Shown here one piece after another: positions 7,065 through 12,916 of a stretch of 12,916 bases of DNA. Made by a program: the position numbers and the translations under genes. The notes beneath the pieces are model-generated. The model saw only the letters and a program-made list of their open reading frames with translations. It was not told where the DNA came from and made no database searches. Every line of letters starts with the position of its first letter. Position 1 is the first letter of the stretch. The stretch is from Planctomycetota bacterium (GTDB lineage Bacteria > Planctomycetota > B15-G4), in assembly GCA_003644265.1 (NCBI GenBank), contig QNBX01000131.1, positions 1 through 12,916 of the forward strand. The letters are read 5' to 3'.

Positions 7065-7261
7065 GGCGGTGCTCCCGGGTGGGGTGGGGCGAGGGCAGGC
7101 GAGGCATCCTACCGAGGGGCTCCCGGGCTACAACAGGGGCCGCCCAGCGGGGCCAGGCCGAGCTGGGCGTCCGGCGAGGCGCTCTCGCACAGCCCGGCGT
7201 CGCCGCAGCACCCGCGTGCGATCCGCCCCTGACTCCGCCCCCCGAGCCTGAGCCCACGACC
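7065..7261. promoter_or_regulatory. divergent intergenic region, likely promoters for both sides
   Basis: About 200 bases lie between the starts of the hydratase gene (minus) and the transporter gene (plus), so promoters for the seven-gene cluster and for the transporter should be here. I could not pick out convincing -35/-10 pairs. No preQ1 riboswitch-like A-rich element is visible ahead of the transporter. The CTCCCGGG motif occurs twice (7072-7079 and 7121-7128), a candidate for a regulator site. Confidence 0.4.
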
Positions 7262-8182
7262 ATGGCTGCGTCTCCCAGCCCCGACCCGCCCGGCCGTGTG
7301 GGCAGCGACGATCCCGCCACCCGCGCGGGGCACGCCGTGGGGGGCGGCGCCCTCGCGCACCCGCCCGGCCATGTGCCGCACCATCCCATGGGCGCCTACG
7401 AGACCGGCTACCTGGTGCTGGTGCTGGTGTTCGTGTCGATGCTGCTGCTGACCAACATCATCGGGCTCAAGCTGTTTGCCCTGCCGGTGGACCTGCCCGT
7501 GCTGGGCTCGCTGCTGGGGCTGGTGGGCAAGCTCAACGCGGCGCTGTTCGGTCAGCCCGAGGGCGCGGCCACGCTGACCCTGACGGCGGGCATCATCACC
7601 TACCCGATCACCTTCCTGTGCACGGACATCGTGTCGGAGGTGTACGGACGGCGGCGCGCCGACCGCATGGTGCTGCTGGGGTTCCTGGCATCGCTGCTCA
7701 TGCTGGGCGTGGTGCAGGTGGCGCGGGCGCTCGCGCCGTCGGCGATCTGGAATGTGCCCGCGCCCTGGGCGCAGCTCTTCCGGCCCGACCTGCTGCGTGA
7801 CGGCGTGGCCGGGGCCGAGGCCGCGCAAGGCGCCTTCTCCTTTGCGTTCGACGCGCCGGGCACGCTGCTGTTTGCCTCCATGACGGCCTACCTGGTGGCG
7901 CAGCTCGTCGACAACCGGCTGTTCCATTTCTGGCGCCGGCTGACCGCCGGGCGGCACCTGTGGTTTCGCAACAACATGTCCACGGCGCTGTCGCAGTTCG
8001 TGGACACGCTGATCGTCAACGGCCTCTTCCTCAGCCTGTACTGGGAGTTCGAGTGGCCCCTGATCGCGTCCATCATCATCAACGTGTACGTGGTCAAGTT
8101 CCTGTTGGCGCTGCTCGACACGCCCCTGTGCTACCTGGGCGTGTGGTGGACGCGGCGCGTGGCTGGGCGCCCGGGGGACTGA
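7262..8182 (+). CDS. yhhQ: queuosine precursor transporter, YhhQ/VUT family
   Basis: The 306-residue inner-membrane protein belongs to the YhhQ family (Vut_1). E. coli YhhQ imports the queuosine precursors preQ0/preQ1. Membrane segments are visible near 49-68, 105-120, 136-156, 200-217, 243-261 and 266-290. Diagnostic stretches are TFLCTDIVSEVYGRRRADRMVLLGF (117-141; family form 'DxxxEVYG') and FRNNMSTALSQFVDTLIVN (235-253). Residues 1-42 are a Pro/His/Gly-rich extension absent from typical members, and the loop at about 72-104 is also longer than usual. A second possible start is Met43 (7388), giving 264 residues; neither start has a strong ribosome site, so the N-terminus is uncertain. A cognate substrate tRNA of queuosine, tRNA-His, lies elsewhere in this window, probably by chance. 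Confidence 0.9.
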   Translation: MAASPSPDPPGRVGSDDPATRAGHAVGGGALAHPPGHVPHHPMGAYETGYLVLVLVFVSMLLLTNIIGLKLFALPVDLPVLGSLLGLVGKLNAALFGQPEGAATLTLTAGIITYPITFLCTDIVSEVYGRRRADRMVLLGFLASLLMLGVVQVARALAPSAIWNVPAPWAQLFRPDLLRDGVAGAEAAQGAFSFAFDAPGTLLFASMTAYLVAQLVDNRLFHFWRRLTAGRHLWFRNNMSTALSQFVDTLIVNGLFLSLYWEFEWPLIASIIINVYVVKFLLALLDTPLCYLGVWWTRRVAGRPGD

Positions 8183-8234
8183 GCGTCCGCCCTGGCGACG
8201 AGGCGGGCGCCATGCGTGGGGCTGGCCGGCGTTC

Positions 8235-8257
8235 AGCCGCAGCGCGGCCGAGCGGCT
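8235..8257. terminator. candidate hairpin between convergent genes
   Basis: AGCCGC (8235-8240) pairs with GCGGCT (8252-8257) around an 11-base loop. It lies in the 93-base gap between the transporter stop and the Nudix-like gene stop, which converge. There is no T-tract on either strand, so intrinsic termination is not proven. Confidence 0.3.
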
Positions 8258-8275
8258 CTCAGGCGTCGCGCGCGC

Positions 8276-8701
8276 TCAGCTGGCGCTGCGCAGGGTGAAG
8301 TGCAGGCGCATGATGGAGCGCCGGTCCTCTTCCAGGTCGAGGTTGCGGTAGCTGGAGTCGAAGTCCAGCCAGCGCACGTCGGCCAGCTCGCCGGTGGGAC
8401 GCAGGTCGCCGCCGCCCTGGTCCTCGGCGCGGTAGCCCACCGACCAGTCGACCTCGTCCATGTCGCCGATGCGGATGTGGTTGGCCAGCTGCAGGTCCAC
8501 GATCTGTCGCGGGGCATCCAAGCCCACCAGCTCGCCGGCCGAGCGCACAGCGGCCTGGAAGATGGACTCGTCGGGGCGCATGACCGACGTGATCGGCTTC
8601 CAGAAGCTCTCCAAGAGCGGCTCCTGCTTGACCACGAGGTACTCGAAGCCGGGGCCGGTCTTGCGGAAGATGAAGACACGCACGCAGTGGATCTGTTGCA
8701 C
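8276..8701 (-). CDS. Nudix-fold protein with degenerate Nudix box
   Basis: The 141-residue protein looks like a small Nudix domain: strand VRVFIFRK at 7-14, EYLVVKQEP at 20-28, then a 23-residue segment at 39-61 that aligns without gaps to the Nudix box GX5EX7REUXEEXGU. Glu45, Arg53, Glu57, Gly60 and Leu61 match. The first Gly is Ser39, the Glu after Arg is Ser54, and the second Glu of the EE pair is Leu58. Two of the three metal-binding glutamates are therefore missing, so pyrophosphohydrolase activity is doubtful; a binding or regulatory role, or altered chemistry, is possible. The later GELADVRWLDFD strand also fits the fold. The start is GTG at 8701 with TGGAG nine bases upstream; the frame is closed by a stop a little further up. 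It lies 162 bases downstream of the aldehyde dehydrogenase gene, same strand. Confidence 0.75.
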   Translation of the reverse strand: MQQIHCVRVFIFRKTGPGFEYLVVKQEPLLESFWKPITSVMRPDESIFQAAVRSAGELVGLDAPRQIVDLQLANHIRIGDMDEVDWSVGYRAEDQGGGDLRPTGELADVRWLDFDSSYRNLDLEEDRRSIMRLHFTLRSAS

Positions 8702-8863
8702 GAAATGCGGCTCCAGGGGGTCGGAACATCGCCGCGAGTCTCATCGGCCGAAGGCGGCCCGGCCTTGAGCAGACGTATCCGGGCCAGTGCATGCGACACG
8801 GTACGACCGACCGCAGGATAGACCAGGATCGGTACGGTGTCATCCCGGCCGCCGCCGCGGCGC

Positions 8864-10402
8864 TCAGCCCTTGCTGCTGAAGCCGTCCACCAGGGCGCGG
8901 CCGCCCTGCAAGGCACAGCGCTGCATGCTGAACTGCAGCCCGCGCAGGCCGCCCAGCTCCTCGCCGCCCCCGGCACGTCCGGGGCCGCCGTGGGTGCAGG
9001 CGGGCAGCACCAGCCCGTGTCCCGTGGCGTACTCGGCGGTCTTGGAGTCGCCGGCGTAGACGCGGCCCGTCCAGGGCATGAGCTCCTGGGCCAGCTCGGC
9101 GGAGAAGCGGCGGTCGTCGCAGTAGAGCGACGCCACCAGTCCGCCCTGACCGCGCACCACCAGCTCGGCGGCGCGGGCCACCGTGCCGTCGTAGGGCATG
9201 ACGCTGGTGATGGGTCCGAAGACCTCGTCGGCGTGGAGCACGTCGGCGTCGGCATCGCTCGCGCGCAGCAGCGTGGGCGAGACGAAGCAGCCCACGTCGC
9301 CGCGGCGCCCGTCGCCGCCGGTGACGGCCTCGCCGACGCTGGCCAGGCGCTCGGTGCCCTCCAGCACGGACGCGAGCTGCGCCGCGTTGGTGAGCGGTCC
9401 CATGCGCGAGTCGCGCTGCGCGGGGTCGCCGACCCGCACGCCCTCCAGCCCGGCGGCGATGGCCTCGCAGGCCTCGCCCAGCATGGCCTCGGGCACCATC
9501 ACGCGCCGGATGGCGGTGCACTTCTGGCCGGCCTTCTGGGTCACCTCGCGCACGACCTCGCGCACGAACAGGTCAAAGACCTCGTCGTCTGAGCAGACAC
9601 CCGGCCCCAGCACGGCGGCGTTGAGCGAGTCGGCCTCCACGTTGAGCCGCGCGCCGCGCAGCACGAAGGCGTCGTGGCGGCGGAAGATGGCGGCCGTCGT
9701 GGATGAGCCCGTGAAGGCCACGCAGTCCTGGGTCTCGACGTGGTCGAGCAGGTCGCCGGCGCCGCCGCACAGGAACTGGAACGCGCCCTCGGGCAGGATG
9801 CCTGAGTCGACCACGATGTGCGCGATGGCCTCGGCCATCATGGCGGTGGGCGTGCCGGGCTTCTCCAGCACGGGCACGCCGGCCAGCGGGGCGCAGGCGG
9901 CCTTCTCGGCCATGCCCCAGGCGGGGAAGTTGAAGGCGTTGACGTGCAGCGCCACGCCGCGCCGAGGCACCCACACGTGCTGACCCAGGAAGCGCGGCGC
10001 GCGGCCCAGCTGGATGGCGTCGCCGTCGGGCAGGAAGGGCGTGTCGGGCAGGCTCTTGGCGAAGTGTGCGTAGGCGGCCAGGGTGGCCGTGGCACCGTCG
10101 ATATCGAACTTGGCGTCGCCGCGGGTGTTGCCGGCGTTGGCCACGCCCAGGGCGATCAGCGCCTCGCGCTGCTCGTGGATGGCGGCCGAGAGGGCCTTGA
10201 GCGCGGCGCCGCGCTCGGCGAAGGACATGGCGCGCAGGGCCGGACCGCCCACCTGCCGGCCGTGGCGCAGGGCCTCGCCCAGGTCGAGCCCGACGCTGGA
10301 GGCGTGGGCCAGCAGCTCGTCGCTGGTGGGGTTCACCAGAGGCGTGCCGGGGCCGGTGCCGGTCTGCCAGCGGCCGGCCAGGTAGCTCTGCAGGATGGTC
10401 AT
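8864..10402 (-). CDS. BoxD/PaaZ-type CoA-semialdehyde dehydrogenase
   Basis: The 512-residue protein matches the aldehyde dehydrogenase half of PaaZ along its whole length: [15 protein letters not shown] (153-167), VAFTGSS (228-234), VEADSLNA with Glu256, [10 protein letters not shown] with Cys295, HADEVFGP, and a glycine-rich end [17 protein letters not shown]. The active-site Glu and Cys fall, as I recall, at the same numbers as in E. coli PaaZ. The MaoC-like hydratase domain that PaaZ carries after this is absent, so overall length matches BoxD, which oxidises 3,4-dehydroadipyl-CoA semialdehyde in aerobic benzoate degradation. PaaZ-N-like oxidation of the phenylacetate ring-opening product is the alternative. 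The ATG at 10402 has GGAG nine bases upstream; the open frame extends more than 1.3 kb further by chance. No ring-oxidising partner genes are in the window. Confidence 0.9.
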   Translation of the reverse strand: MTILQSYLAGRWQTGTGPGTPLVNPTSDELLAHASSVGLDLGEALRHGRQVGGPALRAMSFAERGAALKALSAAIHEQREALIALGVANAGNTRGDAKFDIDGATATLAAYAHFAKSLPDTPFLPDGDAIQLGRAPRFLGQHVWVPRRGVALHVNAFNFPAWGMAEKAACAPLAGVPVLEKPGTPTAMMAEAIAHIVVDSGILPEGAFQFLCGGAGDLLDHVETQDCVAFTGSSTTAAIFRRHDAFVLRGARLNVEADSLNAAVLGPGVCSDDEVFDLFVREVVREVTQKAGQKCTAIRRVMVPEAMLGEACEAIAAGLEGVRVGDPAQRDSRMGPLTNAAQLASVLEGTERLASVGEAVTGGDGRRGDVGCFVSPTLLRASDADADVLHADEVFGPITSVMPYDGTVARAAELVVRGQGGLVASLYCDDRRFSAELAQELMPWTGRVYAGDSKTAEYATGHGLVLPACTHGGPGRAGGGEELGGLRGLQFSMQRCALQGGRALVDGFSSKG

Positions 10403-10690
10403 GCTGCGCTCCAGTGAGTGGGGCCCGTGGGCAGCGCGCGCGAGCACCTCTGCCACAGGATGCGAGCCCCGCAGCCTAGCAGCCGACCCCGCGGCCTGGC
10501 CACGGCCTGCCCGGGGGGCGGAACGGCGATCGCCAGCCGCCCGTTGACGCCCGGACGACGCGCAGGGAGTCAAGCCACGACGCACGAACGACGGCCGGGC
10601 GACGGGCGGGCGACGGGCGCGGATGCAAGCGGCGGCGCCCCGGGCCTCGCCAAGCGCTACCATGCCCCGCACCACTCGGCGGAGGGTTCC
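10403..10690. promoter_or_regulatory. divergent intergenic region
   Basis: These 288 bases separate the divergent aldehyde dehydrogenase and lipoprotein genes, so both promoters are expected here. TTGACG at 10544-10549 (plus) could be a -35 element but has no good -10 partner. There is a perfect palindrome GGCGATCGCC at 10525-10534 and an 11-bp tandem duplication at 10597-10618. Nothing else is recognisable. Confidence 0.4.
10597..10618. repeat. perfect 11-bp tandem repeat
   Basis: GGGCGACGGGC occurs twice in direct succession upstream of the lipoprotein gene. It sits in a run rich in CGACG/ACGAC (10555-10600). It could be an operator half-site pair on the same helix face (11-bp period) or simple-sequence drift. 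Confidence 0.6.
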
Positions 10691-11560
10691 ATGTCTCATC
10701 GCAAGCGCTGTGTCTGCCCCTCGATCCCGGGGCTGCTGTTGCTGTCCATCGGCGTGCTCGGGGCCTGCGGCGGGCCGGGCGGCAAGCGCGTCTCGCCCGA
10801 GGAGTACCAGCGCATTGAGAACCAGGCCCGCGCCGCGTCGGTGCAGGACCAGGCCAGCGGCTCGCGTGAGCAGCGCGGCCAGGATGAGACCCTCGACGAG
10901 CGCGAGCGCGAGCTGGCGGAGGAGCTGGCGGAGGCGCGCTTCGCCGCCACCGAGCTGGTGCATCAGCGCGAACAGCTCGCGCTCAAGCACGCCAGCGACG
11001 AGGTCAGCAAGGCTCTGGATCTGTCGCGTGCCCGGCTCGAACTGGAGCACGCGCGCCAGTCGCTGACGCACTTCGACGCCGAGGGCGCGCCCCGGCGCCG
11101 GGCGCAGGACACGCTGGAGCTGACCTCGGCCAACGACCGCCTGCTGGAGCAGCGCGAGGAGCTGGCCCAGCTGGAGCTGATGTATGCGGGCTCGGAGCTG
11201 GGGCAGAGCACGGCCGAGATCGTGATGGAGCGCGCGCGGCGCTCGATCGTCCGGGCCGAGGCGGCCTTGACCCTGCGCCAGCGTGCCAGCGTCGAGCTGC
11301 TGGAGTTCGAGCTGCCCCGCGAGCGCGAGCTGCTGCTGGCGGAGGTGGCCGCGCACGAGGTCCAGCTGGCCAACGCGGAGCGCGCGCTGCAGCTGGGCGT
11401 GATGGCGCGCGCCGCCGCCGTGCGCGCCATCGACCACGAGGAGGCCGGCTCGGGTCGACGGCTGGAGCGCCTGGGCCGCGAGCGGCTGCGGCTCGAGTCC
11501 GACCGTCGCGACGCGGAGCGTCAGCGCATCGGTCAGGCCTTCGGGAGCGGCGGCGCGTGA
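10691..11560 (+). CDS. coiled-coil lipoprotein of unknown function
   Basis: The 289-residue product starts with a lipoprotein signal: basic n-region (SHRKR), hydrophobic LLLLSIGVL, and lipobox LGAC with Cys26 as the lipidated residue. The rest, about 35-285, is rich in Glu, Arg, Leu, Ala and Gln with almost no Pro after residue 30, and reads as long alpha-helical coiled coil with charged clusters (ERERELAEELAEARF, LERLGRERLRLESDRRDAERQR). A 12-bp duplication (10910-10933) encodes the ELAEELAE segment. The ATG at 10691 follows GGAGGG by four bases, an excellent ribosome site. The stop overlaps the next gene's start (GTGA). I do not recognise a family; a periplasmic tether, adaptor or scaffold for the downstream exported protein is inferred only from layout. 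Confidence 0.82.
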   Translation: MSHRKRCVCPSIPGLLLLSIGVLGACGGPGGKRVSPEEYQRIENQARAASVQDQASGSREQRGQDETLDERERELAEELAEARFAATELVHQREQLALKHASDEVSKALDLSRARLELEHARQSLTHFDAEGAPRRRAQDTLELTSANDRLLEQREELAQLELMYAGSELGQSTAEIVMERARRSIVRAEAALTLRQRASVELLEFELPRERELLLAEVAAHEVQLANAERALQLGVMARAAAVRAIDHEEAGSGRRLERLGRERLRLESDRRDAERQRIGQAFGSGGA

Positions 11561-12825
11561 GCGGCGCGGCCGGCGGCGTCGTGGCGTTCGGGCTGGCCTG
11601 CCTGCTCGCGTGCGCAGCCGCCGCGGCCCAGGACGTTGCGCCGCAGAGCCCGGGTGTCGTGCCCTCGCCCAGCGACCAGGAGCCAGCCCCCAGCCTGCTC
11701 GAGCTCTCGCCCGAGCAGGTGCTGAAGCTGGACGGCCGCGCGCCGCTGGCACCCATCCCGGACCGCCGCGCCATGCAGGAGGCGTTGCAGCGCGGCGTGG
11801 CCTACCTGATCTCCTCGCAGGAGCCGAATGGCGCCTGGGGCAGCTGGCGCGACCCGGCCCACGAGTTCTGGAGCAACCCGCACACGCACCACGCCTGGAT
11901 CGCCGCCACCACGGGGCTGGTGATCTCCGCCTTGCTGGAGGGCAGCGACGCGCCCGAGGCCCTGGCGGCCGCCGACCGCGGGCTCGAGTTCCTGTTGGAC
12001 TCGCCAGCGCTCAAGCGCCCGAGCGACTGGGACACCGACCACACCTGGGGCTTCACCTACATGCTGGCGGGGCTCAACGCGGCCTTGTCGCACGGCCACA
12101 CCCAGCAGCACGCGTTGCGCCCGCGGCTGCTGGAGCTGGCTGCGCGCTGCGTCACGGGGCTGGCTGAGACCCAGTCACCCGACGGCGGCTGGGGCTACTA
12201 CGATTTTGACGTCACCACCCGGCGCCCGTCCTGGGCCACCAGCTTCCAGACCGCCGCGGTGCTGATCGAGCTGGTGGGGGTGAGGCCGCACGGCGTGCAG
12301 GTGCCGGACGCGATGATCCTGTCCGCGCGGCGCGCGCTGGAGCGCTGCCGCCTGCCCAACGGCGCCTACAGCTACTCGGTCGACCCGCTGCCGCAGGTGG
12401 GGCGCGCCACCGGGATCAACCAGCTCAAGGGCTCGCTCTCGCGCATCCAGACCTGCAACCTGGCGCTGCTGCTCTCGGGCAGTGAGCTGATCGACGAGGC
12501 CGACCTGATCGACGGCCTGGACCAGTTCTTCGAGCACCACCGCTTCCTCGACATCGCGCGCGGCAAGCCCGTGCCGCACGAGGCCTACTACGCCAACTCC
12601 GGCTACTTCTACTTCTTTGGTCACTACTACGCCGCGTGCGTGCTGGAGCACCTGCAACCGGCGCAGCAGGTCAGCTATCGCGGGCGCCTGGCGCGCGAGA
12701 TCGTCAAGTGTCAGGAGGCGGACGGCTCGATGTGGGACTACTACATCAACAGCTATCACCGGCCCTACGGCACGGCCTTCGGTGCCATGACCCTGGTGCG
12801 CACCCTGGGGCGCGAGGGGCCGTAG
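11557..12825 (+). CDS. exported alpha/alpha-toroid protein (squalene-cyclase/prenyltransferase-like repeats)
   Basis: A 422-residue protein with an N-terminal export signal: a hydrophobic run from about 8 to 24, then AAAAQD as a likely signal peptidase I site. LLAC at 16-19 could instead be a poor lipobox. After a Pro-rich linker (27-68), QW/prenyltransferase-like repeats appear: SQEPNGAWGSW (87-97), TQSPDGGWGYY (205-215), RLPNGAYSY (265-273) and CQEADGSMWDYY (385-396), with toroid helices between. A His cluster (NPHTHHAW, 107-114), DTDHTWGF (159-166) and GYFYFFGHYYAA (349-360) are probably at the central cavity. I see neither the DxDD acid of class II terpene cyclases nor the clear zinc-ligand set of protein prenyltransferases, so catalysis is unproven. 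GTG start at 11557 overlaps the lipoprotein stop; no other start codon is near upstream, and the n-region lacks Lys/Arg. Confidence 0.82.
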   Translation: MSGAAGGVVAFGLACLLACAAAAAQDVAPQSPGVVPSPSDQEPAPSLLELSPEQVLKLDGRAPLAPIPDRRAMQEALQRGVAYLISSQEPNGAWGSWRDPAHEFWSNPHTHHAWIAATTGLVISALLEGSDAPEALAAADRGLEFLLDSPALKRPSDWDTDHTWGFTYMLAGLNAALSHGHTQQHALRPRLLELAARCVTGLAETQSPDGGWGYYDFDVTTRRPSWATSFQTAAVLIELVGVRPHGVQVPDAMILSARRALERCRLPNGAYSYSVDPLPQVGRATGINQLKGSLSRIQTCNLALLLSGSELIDEADLIDGLDQFFEHHRFLDIARGKPVPHEAYYANSGYFYFFGHYYAACVLEHLQPAQQVSYRGRLAREIVKCQEADGSMWDYYINSYHRPYGTAFGAMTLVRTLGREGP

Positions 12826-12830
12826 GGCGG

Positions 12831-12878
12831 GCGCGCTGCGGGGTGGCATGCCGAAGCGACGCGCGCTGCAGGGCGGCA
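12831..12878. repeat. 18-bp direct repeat pair, 30-bp period
   Basis: Bases 12831-12848 and 12861-12878 match at 16 of 18 positions (GCGCGCTGC-R-GGG-Y-GGCA). They start exactly 30 bases apart. A more decayed third copy may begin near 12891, close to the window edge. They lie directly after the toroid gene stop. There is no gene in the last 90 bases. Confidence 0.5.
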
Positions 12879-12916
12879 CGACCCGTGACAAGCGGTGTGG
12901 CCGCATGCCCAGCCGC

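Noticed and set aside
7065..7261. preQ1 riboswitch ahead of the queuosine-precursor transporter
   Set aside because: The leader is GC-rich and lacks the short hairpin and A-rich tail expected of preQ1 aptamers.
10525..10534. GGCGATCGCC palindrome, resembling the cyanobacterial HIP1 octamer
   Set aside because: A single copy in a GC-rich region is expected by chance, and nothing else suggests a cyanobacterium.
8864..11752. A 962-residue continuous minus-strand frame
   Set aside because: Only the 512 residues from the ATG at 10402 match an aldehyde dehydrogenase. The upstream part is antisense to the lipoprotein and toroid genes and reflects the high GC content.

Overview
The window is very GC-rich (roughly 70% by eye, with strong G/C bias at third codon positions) and bacterial, densely packed and mostly transcribed from the minus strand. 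The organism cannot be named from this sequence. A secreted alpha/alpha-toroid (squalene-cyclase-like repeat) protein coupled to a coiled-coil lipoprotein, together with acyl-CoA catabolism genes, would fit a high-GC environmental bacterium such as a Planctomycetota or Myxococcota member. That placement is a low-confidence guess.

Layout. Positions 1-850 hold two minus-strand tRNA genes, tRNA-Lys(CTT) and tRNA-His(GTG), both with encoded CCA. Between them lie a small single-TM protein gene and a short array of degenerate 33-bp repeats. Positions 1031-7064 hold seven minus-strand genes in a probable operon. In transcription order they are: canonical enoyl-CoA hydratase, zinc-type medium-chain dehydrogenase, 3-hydroxyacyl-CoA dehydrogenase, short-chain dehydrogenase, PaaG-like crotonase lacking the hydratase glutamates, thioredoxin-like [2Fe-2S] ferredoxin, and acyl-CoA dehydrogenase. 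Spacings run from a 4-base ATGA overlap to about 95 bases. Diverging from it on the plus strand is a YhhQ-type queuosine-precursor transporter (7262-8182). It converges on a second minus-strand pair: a BoxD/PaaZ-type aldehyde dehydrogenase (8864-10402) and, downstream of it, a Nudix-fold protein with a degenerate Nudix box (8276-8701). Last come two overlapping plus-strand genes, a coiled-coil lipoprotein (10691-11560) and an exported toroid protein (11557-12825).

How the genes may work together. The crotonases, hydroxyacyl-CoA dehydrogenase, acyl-CoA dehydrogenase and two further dehydrogenases can carry out most beta-oxidation-style steps on a CoA-bound substrate. The nearby aldehyde dehydrogenase belongs to the group that oxidises CoA-bound semialdehydes after aerobic ring opening of benzoyl-CoA or phenylacetyl-CoA. 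Together they suggest the lower part of an aryl-CoA or related acyl-CoA degradation route. However, no CoA ligase, thiolase, ring oxygenase or epoxidase is in the window, so the substrate is unknown. The lipoprotein/toroid pair looks like a separate envelope function and is the least explained part of the window. No mobile element, CRISPR array or recognised riboswitch was seen.
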